A stretch of 64,000 nt of DNA from contig NZ_VFPV01000003.1 in assembly GCF_006716905.1 (NCBI RefSeq), forward strand, positions 558,001 to 622,000, given 5' to 3'. Origin of the DNA: Acidovorax temperans (GTDB lineage Bacteria > Pseudomonadota > Gammaproteobacteria > Burkholderiales > Burkholderiaceae_C). The notes beneath the pieces are model-generated. The model was not told the origin of the DNA. It saw nothing but the letters and a program-made list of their open reading frames with translations, and searched no databases. Both the position numbers and the translations under genes were made by a program. Positions 28,611-36,834 of the stretch are shown piece after piece (within the stretch, counting starts at the first letter, position 1; every line of letters begins with the position of its first letter).

Positions 28611-29819
28611 TTACAAATCCTGTGCCACCGGCGCCAGCTGCCCCAGCATGAAGGTGATGAACGGCGGCACACAGGGCAGGTGCCCGGCCACCGGTTGTGC
28701 GCGGCATTCAGTCAGGCTGACCAAGTCGCCTGCGCCACGGTTATGCATGGCGCGCAACGTGCTGACCGAGCTGGCGTAGGGCACGGTGCGGTCATCGCGG
28801 CCGTGGTACAGGCGCACAGGTACGTTCGGTTTGTAGTCGTAGGCGCTGCTGACTTCTTCGAGATAGCGCACATCGTCGGCCAGAAAGCGGTCGATAAACC
28901 GGGTGTCGTAGACCACGTCCGCATCGTCCGGAATCAGCGCGCGCAGCAACAGCCGGCGCACCTCGCGCTGCACGCTGCCGCCCAGGTAGCGCAGGAAGCC
29001 CGGGTTGATGAGTGCGCCGATCACCGGCTGTTCTTGCCGCACCAGGTCCACCAGGCCATCCATGGTGGTCTGCACGTTGTAAGGCCCCGCGCCCGGCACC
29101 ACCATGCGCAGCTGTTGCAGGTGGGGCGATGCGCTTGCTTGCAGCGCGCGGTGTGTGGCCATGGTGACGTAGCCGCCTTCGGAGTAGCCGGTCAGAAAGA
29201 GCTGCCCGTTGTCCGCCACGTTGGCCTGGCTGCGCCAGGTGCGGGTGGCGGTCAGAAAATCCACCGTGGCGGCTGCGGACGGCGCCGCCAGCAGGTAGGG
29301 GTGGGGCGTGCCCTTGGAAGCGCCAAAGCCCACGTAGTCGGGCGCCAGCACGATATAGCCCAGCGATGCGAGCACCACCGCCACCTCGGACGCCACCGCG
29401 TTGTTGCTGGGCGCCTCGGCATCGCGAAAGAGGGTGCCATGCTGGTAACTGAGCACCGGGCTTTTGGCACCCGCTGGCTTTTGCGGCACGCTGACCAGCC
29501 CCGAGGCGCGCACCTCTTTGCCGTCGGCATCGGTGGTGAGGTATTCGATCCGGTACGAGGTGACGCTGTAGCGCGGCACCACGTCCTGGGCCAGCGACTC
29601 CTTGGCGGCCAGCGCTGCAGCGATATCAGCGGCCGGCACGGTGCCGAGCAAGGCGGCGGATTCGAGCTGGCCGGAACGCGCCGGTGCGGGAGGTGGCTCT
29701 GGAGGGTTGCCGCCATCGCCGGGGTCTTGCGCGCTGCCCCCGCCACAAGCCGCCAGCAATGCCACCAAGGCCAGCGCGCAGGCGCGGCGGGTTCCAGACA
29801 AAATCAGTGGGTTCAACAC
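28611..29819 (-). CDS. Exported alpha/beta-hydrolase lipoprotein (secretory lipase family)
   Basis: Predicted lipoprotein esterase/lipase of 402 residues. The N-terminus has a signal peptide ending in a lipobox (LVALLAACGG), followed by a Pro/Gly-rich linker. The hydrolase core has the nucleophile elbow GYSEGG, a likely acid in GRDDRTVPY and a likely catalytic His in VAGHLPC; SYQHGTLF is a typical oxyanion strand. The start is GTG at 29819, preceded by a GGAGG box; no in-frame ATG is near. Substrate unknown. It converges on the small coupled gene with an 18-base gap. Confidence 0.85.
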   Translation of the reverse strand: MLNPLILSGTRRACALALVALLAACGGGSAQDPGDGGNPPEPPPAPARSGQLESAALLGTVPAADIAAALAAKESLAQDVVPRYSVTSYRIEYLTTDADGKEVRASGLVSVPQKPAGAKSPVLSYQHGTLFRDAEAPSNNAVASEVAVVLASLGYIVLAPDYVGFGASKGTPHPYLLAAPSAAATVDFLTATRTWRSQANVADNGQLFLTGYSEGGYVTMATHRALQASASPHLQQLRMVVPGAGPYNVQTTMDGLVDLVRQEQPVIGALINPGFLRYLGGSVQREVRRLLLRALIPDDADVVYDTRFIDRFLADDVRYLEEVSSAYDYKPNVPVRLYHGRDDRTVPYASSVSTLRAMHNRGAGDLVSLTECRAQPVAGHLPCVPPFITFMLGQLAPVAQDL

Positions 29820-29985
29820 GGCAAGGCCCCTCCAGGTGAAGCGGCGGATGATAGGAGCGACGGGCACACACTGCCTGGCACGTAAGCAATAGCCCTTTAC
29901 CCCCGGGGCGGCAGTGGCCTTGGCTGTCGCCGGAACTTCGGGTGAACGCAAAAGGTTGGGACCTGCCAATTCTTTAGTAAAAATG

Positions 29986-30133
29986 CCTGATTAGCGACTT
30001 GCCTCAGACGCCTTCTCTTCCCCACCCGTTCGGGCTGAGCCTGTCGAAGCCTTGCACGCACGCAGCAATCCCTGGCTTCGACGGGCTCAGCCCGAACGGA
30101 TGCCGGGGTATCTGAGGCAAGTAGCTAATCAGG
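29986..30133. repeat. 148-bp near-perfect palindromic element upstream of the Anbu gene
   Basis: Outer arms 29986-30008 and 30111-30133 are complementary at 22 of 23 positions. Inner arms at 30027-30052 and 30073-30098 are complementary at 25 of 26, with the core ttcgggctgagcctgtcgaa. The whole could fold into one long hairpin. The inner arm sequence is, to my knowledge, a widespread dispersed repeat in Burkholderiales. Together with 30136-30181 it occupies most of the otherwise empty 476-base gap between the lipase and Anbu genes. Confidence 0.88.
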
Positions 30134-30135
30134 TA

Positions 30136-30181
30136 AAAATGGCCTCCAGTGCTTGTCCACCAAGCGTTGGTTGCTATCAAT
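30136..30181. repeat. Palindromic element, intergenic copy upstream of Anbu
   Basis: Forward orientation: aaaatggcctccagtgcttg, tccaccaagcg, ttggttgctatcaata. It directly abuts the 148-bp hairpin element and lies 115 bases before the Anbu start. Confidence 0.75.
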
Positions 30182-30295
30182 ACAGGACACCGGCTACGGC
30201 ACACGCAATTACTGGCCCGCACTCTGCACACGGGTGCCTTCCCACGCCGGACTAAACTCGCGGGTTCCTCTCTTACAACGACCCCCACTTCTTCC

Positions 30296-31123
30296 ATGAC
30301 GTACTGCGTCGCCATCAAACTCAATGCCGGGCTGGTGTTCCTGTCCGACTCCCGCACCAATGCGGGCCTGGACCAGATCAGCTCCTTCCGCAAGATGATG
30401 ATCTACGAGAAGACGGGCGACCGGTTCATGGTGCTGCTGTCGGCGGGCAACCTGAGCATCTCGCAGTCGGTGCGCGAGATTTTGCAGACCACGCAGATCA
30501 AGGACCGCGACGACGCTGAAGGCATCACCATCTGGAACGCCAAGAGCATGTTCGACGCGGCCCGCGTGCTGGGCGCCGCCGTGCGCCATGTGCACGACCG
30601 CGATGGCGCAGCCCTCAAGCGCTCGGGCGTGGACTTCAACGTATCGCTGGTGTTTGGCGGCCAGATCAGGGGCGAGGGCATGCGCCTGTTCCAGGTCTAC
30701 TCCGCAGGCAACTTCATCGAAGCGACTTCAGAGACGCCCTACTTCCAGGTCGGCGAATCCAAGTACGGCAAGCCCGTGCTCGACCGCGTGCTGACGCCCG
30801 ACACCCCGCTGGACGAGGCCGCCAAATGCGCGCTGGTGTCCATGGACAGCACGCTCAAGTCCAACCTGTCGGTGGGCCTGCCGCTGGACCTGGTGGTGTA
30901 CGAAGCCGACCGCTTTGGCACCGACAAGGTGGTGTGCATTGACGAGAACAACCCTTACTTCCGCATGCTGCACGACAGCTGGGGCCAGAAGCTGCGCGAA
31001 GTGTTCGACAGCATTGAAGACCCGGCCTGGAACGGCGGCAGCACGCAGGCGCCCATCCTGACGACTAACCCGCGCAGCAAGCCGCTCAAGAAGATCACCA
31101 CCCCCCAGGACAAGCTGATCTGA
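30296..31123 (+). CDS. Anbu-type proteasome-like protease
   Basis: Self-compartmentalising N-terminal threonine hydrolase related to HslV and proteasome beta subunits. 275 residues. The ATG at 30296 is followed at once by Thr, so removal of Met would expose the nucleophile Thr1; Asp17 (LSDSRTN) and Lys32 (FRKM) complete the expected site, and MVLLSAGNLSISQ is a family signature. A frame extends upstream, but that would bury the Thr and runs into repeats, so this start is confident. Anbu genes are often next to transglutaminase-like and ATP-grasp genes; none is seen here. A short-spaced hydrolase gene follows. Natural substrates are unknown. Confidence 0.88.
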   Translation: MTYCVAIKLNAGLVFLSDSRTNAGLDQISSFRKMMIYEKTGDRFMVLLSAGNLSISQSVREILQTTQIKDRDDAEGITIWNAKSMFDAARVLGAAVRHVHDRDGAALKRSGVDFNVSLVFGGQIRGEGMRLFQVYSAGNFIEATSETPYFQVGESKYGKPVLDRVLTPDTPLDEAAKCALVSMDSTLKSNLSVGLPLDLVVYEADRFGTDKVVCIDENNPYFRMLHDSWGQKLREVFDSIEDPAWNGGSTQAPILTTNPRSKPLKKITTPQDKLI

Positions 31124-31161
31124 CCGCCAGCCCCGGCTGACCTCACCAACCGCACCCCACC

Positions 31162-32001
31162 ATGCCACGCCACGCCTCGCCTCACCTGCCCGTTGTCTTC
31201 TCGCACGCCAACAGCTTTCCGGCCGGCACCTACCGGCTGCTGTTCAAGTACCTGAAAGAACGCGGCATGGACGTGAGCGCCGTGGAACGCTTCGGCCACG
31301 AGCCCCAGTACCCGGTGACCAACAACTGGCCCCATCTGGTGCAGCAACTGGTGGACTTTGCGCAGGCCCAGGTGCAACGCATTGGCGACCCGGTGTATCT
31401 GGTGGGGCATTCGCTGGGCGGATTCTTGAGCGTCATGGCTGCCGCACGCCACCCCGAACTGGCACGGGGTGTGGTGCTGATTGACTCGCCCCTCATCGGC
31501 GGCTGGCGCGCCAATGCCCTGGGCGTGGCCAAGCGCACGCAGGTGGTGGGCTCGCTCTCGCCCGGCAAGGTCAGCAGCCGCCGCCGCGAAAGCTGGGCCA
31601 GCAACGAAGAAGCCCTGGAGCACTTTCGCAAGAAAAAGGCATTTGCCCGCTGGCACCCCCAGGTGCTGCAGGACTACATCGAACACGGTCTGCAAGACCA
31701 CGCAGGCAAACGGGTGCTGGCTTTTGACCGGGCGGTGGAAACCGCCATCTACAACACCCTGCCCCACAACCTGGGGCGCTTGCTCAGCACCCACCCGCTG
31801 CAGTGCCCCGCCGCATTCATCGGCGGGCGCGACTCGGAAGAAATGCGCCAGGTGGGCATGGCCATGACGCAGCGCGTAACCCAGGGCCGCACCATGATGC
31901 TGGACGGCAGCCATCTCTTCCCCATGGAGCAGCCCCTAGCCACTGCGGCTGCCATCGAGGCCTCGCTGCTGAACCTGCAGGCCGTCACCCAGGGCCGCTG
32001 A
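31162..32001 (+). CDS. Alpha/beta-fold hydrolase
   Basis: Predicted cytosolic hydrolase of 279 residues. The oxyanion segment VVFSHANSFPAGTYR and the nucleophile elbow GHSLGG are clear; an acid in FIGGRDSEEM and His in DGSHLFPMEQP complete a plausible triad. The SHANSFPAGTYR form is shared by a group of uncharacterised proteobacterial hydrolases. It lies 38 bases after the Anbu gene on the same strand and is probably co-transcribed. Substrate unknown. Confidence 0.85.
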   Translation: MPRHASPHLPVVFSHANSFPAGTYRLLFKYLKERGMDVSAVERFGHEPQYPVTNNWPHLVQQLVDFAQAQVQRIGDPVYLVGHSLGGFLSVMAAARHPELARGVVLIDSPLIGGWRANALGVAKRTQVVGSLSPGKVSSRRRESWASNEEALEHFRKKKAFARWHPQVLQDYIEHGLQDHAGKRVLAFDRAVETAIYNTLPHNLGRLLSTHPLQCPAAFIGGRDSEEMRQVGMAMTQRVTQGRTMMLDGSHLFPMEQPLATAAAIEASLLNLQAVTQGR

Positions 32002-32377
32002 GCGGCGAGCCCTTCCCCGTTTGGTGGGCGGAAGGCAACTGCGCCCCCGATGGTTACCCTCACCCGAGCCATCAAGCCTGTAGTGGGAGGCACCAGCACG
32101 CACGGAATTGTAAAAATTCATCATGCTTTGGGCCCGCGATACCCTACACAGGGTGCGCGTTACAAGGTGATACATCATGCCGCCGTTTGCCGCCCGTCTT
32201 TTTTCTTCTTGCGCTCGGTTGCTCGCCGGGCTGGGGGTTCAGGGCGAGCAACCCATGAAATTCCTGTGGAGCCACCCGCGAGCCCTGTGGGTGGCAGAGG
32301 CCACGCCTGCGTGCTGGCACACCGCTACGCCCTGAGGCCATCCGTCCCACTTTCCCTCGCTCAAACAGTCTCAGCAC
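32002..32377. other. 376-base gap without a convincing gene
   Basis: Between the hydrolase and the diguanylate cyclase. It holds one short open frame (32177-32335, 52 codons from ATG, Cys/Trp-containing, no clear ribosome-binding site) that I do not call as a gene, and an AT-richer patch near 32104-32125 that could hold the promoter for the next gene. No terminator hairpin with a T run was found. Confidence 0.5.
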
Positions 32378-34185
32378 GTGCAGATCTCGTTTCTTCAGCT
32401 GATCAGCCACTGGCTCACAGGCCTGGGCCCGCGCGCGGCCTCTGTGCGCTGGTGCATGGGTATGGCTGCTGTCTGGATGCTGTGGATAGCGCACCTGAGC
32501 CCGGTGCAGGCGGCAGGGCCGCTGCTGCTGCGTGACGCTGACAACACAGTGGCCGCCTGGCCCGCCTGCGGCTTCTGGTCGATGAGCAACTGACGTTGAC
32601 CGCCGAAGAGACGCTGGCCCGGCTGGACGAGTTTCAAAAGCCCACCAAAGATGCCACGCTGGGAGTGCGCAAGGATGCCGTGTGGCTGCACATCCCCCTG
32701 ACGGTGGACCCCGCATCCGACGGCAGGTGGGTGCTTGAAATCAACCACCCCGACCTCAATCGCATTGATGTGCTGCTGCTGCAAGGCGGAAAGGTGCTGC
32801 AACGCAGCGTGCTGGGCACAGAAGTGCCGCGGGCCCAGCGGCCCCTGCCCGGGCGCACGCCCGCGCAGGCGTTTCAACTGGAAGCAGGCCAGAACTACGA
32901 ATTCTTGCTGCGGGTGCAGACCCGGGGCGCGATGATTTTGCCCATCACGTTCAACACGCCCACCGGCATTCTGGGCCGGGCCGTGAACGAGCAAATGCTG
33001 CAAGGCGTGTTGACCGGCCTGGCGCTGTGCCTCATCTTCTACAGCATGGCGCAGTGGTACAGCCTGCGCGAGCCGCTGTTCATCCAGTACGCGCTGCTCA
33101 CCAGCGGCAGCCTGCTGTATTCCTTGCACTTTTTTGGCGTGGGCCAGCAGTATCTGTGGGGCCACAGCCCCTGGTTGACGAGCCATGCCGTGGGGCTGGC
33201 ATCGCTCATGGCCATCACGGGCAGCTTCCTGTTCATGAGCCAGGCGCTGGAGGGGCACAACCCGCAAAGCCGCTTCTTGCGCCGCATGCGGCTGGGCGCC
33301 TTGTTCACCGTGGGACTGGGGGTGGCGTTTGCCCTTGACCTGATCTCGCTGAAGGGGTTAGCCGCCATCGTCAGCATCATGGGCCCGCTGCCCGCCCTGC
33401 TCTGCCTGCCGGGCGCCTGGCGGCGCGCACGCGCGGGCGACAGCATTGGCACCACCTTGCTGATCGCGTGGTTTGTGTATGGGCTGGGTTCCGCCGCCAT
33501 CATCGGCGTGATCAATGGGGCGCTGCCCGTCAATTTCTGGACGCTGCATTCGTTCCAGATCTCTGCCACCCTCGACATGCTGCTGTTCATGCGCGTGCTG
33601 GGCTTGCGCACCAAAGAGCTGCACACCAAGGTGCAACACGCCAACCAGCAGCTCGATGCCATGCACTCGCTGGCCCACACCGACCCGTTGACCGGCCTGC
33701 CCAACCGCCGCGGCATGCAGATCGAACTGTCGTCAGCCCTCGCGCGCGCCACACATGAAAATCTGCTGGCGGTCTACGTGATGGATCTGGACGGCTTCAA
33801 GCCCGTGAACGACCAGCACGGGCACGACGTGGGCGACGAGCTGCTGGTGGCCGTGGCCCGCCGCCTGCAGGGCCACCTGCGCCAGTCCGACGTGATTGCC
33901 CGCCTGGGTGGCGACGAGTTTGTGGTGATGACGGGCGAATTGCACAGCACGGCGCAAGCCCATGAACTGGGCCTCAAGTTGCTCGGAGCGTTTTCATCGC
34001 CCTTCGCGCTGGGCGGCATCCAGGTCCAGGTGGGCCTGACCATCGGTTACGCCATCGCGCCCATCGACAGCCAGGACGGTGCCGGCCTCATCAAGCTGGC
34101 CGATGCGGCGATGTACAGCGGCAAACAAAGCGGCAAGTTCTGTGTGCGCCGCAATACGGGCGACCTGGCCCTGTCATCAGCCTAG
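32378..34185 (+). pseudogene. 7TM-DISM diguanylate cyclase with a frameshift near 32565
   Basis: Membrane GGDEF protein of about 602 residues if one base is restored. The first frame (from GTG 32378 or ATG 32456) encodes a signal peptide (MAAVWMLWIAHLSPVQAAG) and LLRDADNTVAAWPA, then stops at 32591. The following frame, which has only a weak TTG start, continues the same domain (LRLLVDEQLTLTAEETLARL), so a base is probably missing in cccgcctgcgg. Then follow a periplasmic 7TMR-DISMED2-like domain, about seven transmembrane helices, a coiled linker and a GGDEF domain with an intact motif (LGGDEFVV; HTDPLTGLPNRRGM). It would make c-di-GMP if intact. Sequence error and true decay cannot be distinguished here. 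Confidence 0.8.
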
Positions 34186-34237
34186 CCATTCTCTGCGCGA
34201 ATCAAGCGGCCAGGGTGTCCGGCCATGCCCGCACACC

Positions 34238-35173
34238 TCAACGGCAGCAGCGGTATGCCAGCCCCACCGAGGCCGAATACCCCAGGGGTTTCACCGTGAG
34301 CGGGCTGCGCCGCGCATCGCCCTGCAACTGCGACACGCTCACCCCGCCCACCGCCACCCAATGGCGGCTCAGGGCCACCATCACATCCACACCAGCATCC
34401 ACCGAGTAAAGCCCGGCTTTCGGGTCGAACGCAGGCAGCGGGCTGGCCGAACCTGCGGGCACGCCGAAATGGCTGCGCAGGTACTGCCGGTCGGCAAAGC
34501 CTGCCCCCAGACCAAACGACACCCGCGTTTGCTGTGAATAGGGAAAGCTGTAGCCCAGGTTGAGCGACATCAGGGCGCCACCGTCACGCCCCAGAATGTC
34601 TTGCGAAACCCCGGCGCCCACCGACCAGCGTGGGGTCAGGGCATAGCCGGTGCTGAGCCGCGCCCGCAAGGTGGAGCGCACTTCGGGCAAGCCCCGGCGG
34701 CGTGGAGAGTCCGAGCCGTCATCGCCCTGGTCTATGCGCAATGAAGCGCGCAGGGAAAACCGTTCGCTCTGCGCCAGCATCGCACTGGCGCCTGACTCTG
34801 ATTGCGCGGTCAGCCCGTGTCCCATCAAGGCATTGCCGCGCGAGGAGCTGAGGCGAAAGCGCCCGTACTCGAGCGCCCAGGCAGGCCGCAGGCCGTAAGA
34901 GCGCTCGGCACCGCCCGCGTAGTCGGGGCTTGAGCTGACGATGGCGCCGAGCACGTAGTTGACACGGGGTTTGGGGGCTGAGGCCGCCGCCTCTGTGACC
35001 ACAGCCCCCGACTCGTCAAGAGCGCCAGGCGCCGGTGTGGACGCTGCTTCCAGCCCTTGGGCCGCAGAGGTTGAGGAAGTCGCCTGACTGCCGACATCCT
35101 CGGCCAAAGCTGAGCCTGTGGCGCTGCAAACCAAGGCGGCTGTCACCGCCACCCCATCTCGCAGCATGTTCAT
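34238..35173 (-). CDS. MipA/OmpV family outer-membrane protein
   Basis: Predicted outer-membrane beta-barrel of the MipA/OmpV family, 311 residues. It has a signal peptide ([24 protein letters not shown]), then an Ala/Ser/Pro-rich spacer, then the barrel with typical segments ([46 protein letters not shown]). MipA links murein hydrolases and synthases in E. coli, while OmpV is a porin-like protein; the role here is open. The ATG at 35173 overlaps the uppP stop by four bases (ATGA), so the two envelope genes are probably co-translated. The chain ends in YRCCR rather than the usual aromatic residue. Confidence 0.87.
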   Translation of the reverse strand: MNMLRDGVAVTAALVCSATGSALAEDVGSQATSSTSAAQGLEAASTPAPGALDESGAVVTEAAASAPKPRVNYVLGAIVSSSPDYAGGAERSYGLRPAWALEYGRFRLSSSRGNALMGHGLTAQSESGASAMLAQSERFSLRASLRIDQGDDGSDSPRRRGLPEVRSTLRARLSTGYALTPRWSVGAGVSQDILGRDGGALMSLNLGYSFPYSQQTRVSFGLGAGFADRQYLRSHFGVPAGSASPLPAFDPKAGLYSVDAGVDVMVALSRHWVAVGGVSVSQLQGDARRSPLTVKPLGYSASVGLAYRCCR

Positions 35174-35994
35174 TCGGCCCATTGCACCCACCCCAACCAC
35201 GCCGTTGCCAGCACCACCACACCAAACACGATGCGGTAATAGGCAAACACCACAAAACTGTGCGTACTGATGTAGCGCAGCAGCCAGCGTACACACAGCC
35301 AGGCGCTGATGAACGAGAACACCAGCCCGGTGAGGAACATCGGCGCATCGGCCAAGGAGAGCAGCGCTCGCTCTTTGTAGAGGCTGTACACCCCCGCACC
35401 AATCAGCGTGGGAATCGCCAGGAAGAAGGAGAAGTCGGTGGCCGCCTTGCGCGACAACCCCAGCAGCATGCCCCCGATGATGGTGGCACCACTGCGGCTG
35501 GTGCCCGGCACCATGGCCAGGCACTGCACCAAGCCGACCTTGAGTGCATCCAGCGGGCCCATGTCGTCCACCGATTCAATGCGCGTGGCCACAGGCGCGC
35601 GGCGCTCTGCCCACAGGATGATGAAACCGCCGACGATGAACGTGGTGGCCACCACCACCGGCGTGAACAAGTGCGCCTTGATGGCCTTGCCAAACAGCAG
35701 GCCCAGCAACACGGCGGGCACAAAACCGATGAACACATTCAGCCCAAAACGCTGGGCCTGCCGTTCAGTGGGCAGGGCCACCAGCGTGGCGCGAATCTTT
35801 TGCCAATACACCAGGATGACGGCAAAGATGGCACCGGTCTGGATGGCAATATCGAACACCTTGGCCTTGGCATCGTCAAAACCCAGCAGCGACCCCGCCA
35901 GAATCAAATGGCCGGTGGACGAGATGGGAAGAAACTCGGTCAATCCCTCCACCACGCCCATGATGGCGGCCTTGACCAGCAAAACGATATCCAC
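35170..35994 (-). CDS. uppP: Undecaprenyl-diphosphatase UppP
   Basis: Inner-membrane phosphatase that recycles the undecaprenyl lipid carrier of peptidoglycan synthesis and gives bacitracin resistance. 274 residues, the family's normal length, with about eight membrane segments. Both catalytic signatures are intact: [14 protein letters not shown] near the N-terminus and PGTSRSG in the middle. The GTG start at 35994 follows an AAGGA box; the open frame upstream to 36231 is not homologous. The stop overlaps the start of the MipA-like gene. Confidence 0.95.
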   Translation of the reverse strand: MDIVLLVKAAIMGVVEGLTEFLPISSTGHLILAGSLLGFDDAKAKVFDIAIQTGAIFAVILVYWQKIRATLVALPTERQAQRFGLNVFIGFVPAVLLGLLFGKAIKAHLFTPVVVATTFIVGGFIILWAERRAPVATRIESVDDMGPLDALKVGLVQCLAMVPGTSRSGATIIGGMLLGLSRKAATDFSFFLAIPTLIGAGVYSLYKERALLSLADAPMFLTGLVFSFISAWLCVRWLLRYISTHSFVVFAYYRIVFGVVVLATAWLGWVQWAE

Positions 35995-36233
35995 GCGCAA
36001 TTCCTTCAGGCCCCACGGGCCAGCTAAAGCGCAAATTATCGTCGCGCCGCATCTTGGTTTGGCACAGTCTCTACTCGCAGGCGATGCAGCACCTGCGCAC
36101 CTCGCCCAAAGCGGACTGCACCTCGCGGTAAGCCGCCTGCATTTCGCGCCACCACCGTGCAGTTCGTCGCAAACCGGTGGTGGCGGCGGGGGGACAGCGG
36201 CACAGTCACGTCCATCCCAGCCATGCCGCACAG

Positions 36234-36687
36234 ATGAACGCCATGACCACCGCCCTGCCTGCCTTGTCGAACCTCAGCCCCGCTGTTGCCATCCACCTCA
36301 CCGCCGCCGTGCTGGCCACCGCCCTGGGCTCGGTGGGCACGTCGCAGCCAGGCACAGCCCCCACGCCTCACCGTCATCCAGGCCAGCCACGGCAACCAGA
36401 TCCACATGGTGCCCGTGGGCGACGTGCTGTACTTTGAGGCCGCAGACAAATACGTCCGCGTGCTCACGGCAAGTGCCGAATACCTCATCCGTACCCCGCT
36501 CAAAGAGCTGGCAGACCAGCTGGACCCGCAGGAATTCTGGCAAGTACACCGCAGCACCCTGGTGCGCGCCAGCGCCATCGCCACCGTGGTGCGCGACGAA
36601 TTGGGCAAGCTACACCTGAACCTGCACGGGCGCCCCGAGCGCCTGGCCGTGAGCCGCCTTTACGCACACCTGTTCAAGGCGATGTAG
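36234..36687 (+). pseudogene. Chimeric remnant: DUF2306-like N-terminus joined to a LytTR DNA-binding domain
   Basis: A frame from ATG 36234 encodes one hydrophobic segment (SPAVAIHLTAAVLATALG) resembling the first helix of DUF2306-type membrane proteins. It then loses homology, and a different frame from about 36380 encodes a complete LytTR domain (GNQIHMVPVGDVLYFEAADKY ... QVHRSTLVRASAIATV ... LAVSRLYAHLF), the C-terminal part of a LytR/AlgR response regulator. The receiver domain is missing and no proper start or ribosome-binding site precedes the LytTR part. A deletion that fused two neighbouring genes explains this best; a functional stand-alone LytTR protein is possible but less likely. 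Confidence 0.6.
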
Positions 36688-36743
36688 CGGTGCCGGGCAC
36701 CACGGGCGCCCTTCTCCTACGCAGCTGCGCAAGTCCTGGCGGT

Positions 36744-36749
36744 TAAAAT
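36744..36749 (+). promoter_or_regulatory. Probable -10 box before the antiporter leader
   Basis: TAAAAT ending three bases before the first stem of the structured leader, so a transcript starting at the usual distance would begin at the RNA element. The -35 region is not clear. Confidence 0.4.
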
Positions 36750-36751
36750 GC

Positions 36752-36834
36752 GCGCCGGGTGTCTGCGCAAATCGGCGCAACAGGTACAGCGATGGTCGGG
36801 CCGCCACGCGGCTTTTCTACGACCGCTGGCCTGC
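36752..36834 (+). promoter_or_regulatory. Structured leader, candidate nhaA-I (Li+-I) type riboswitch
   Basis: An 83-base leader ends at the antiporter start codon. Stem 1 pairs 36752-36757 (gcgccg) with 36773-36778 (cggcgc). Stem 2 pairs 36787-36790 and 36794-36798 (cagc, ggtcg) with 36820-36828 (cgaccgctg), with a 3-base bulge. Inside it, 36800-36804 (gccgc) pairs with 36808-36812 (gcggc) over a cac loop. The conserved-looking single strands (aacaggta, gatggtcgggccgcc) resemble my memory of the nhaA-I motif, whose members sense lithium/sodium and control cation/proton antiporters. The gene downstream is an antiporter, which fits. The match was not tested with a covariance model. Confidence 0.55.

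Noticed and set aside
28607-28620. Short palindrome ggattt-ac-aaatcc between the small coupled gene and the lipase gene
   Set aside because: Six-base arms overlapping a stop codon, no T run; too weak for a terminator call.
32177-32335. A 52-codon frame between the hydrolase and the diguanylate cyclase
   Set aside because: No ribosome-binding site and no recognisable family; kept only as a remark in the gap entry.
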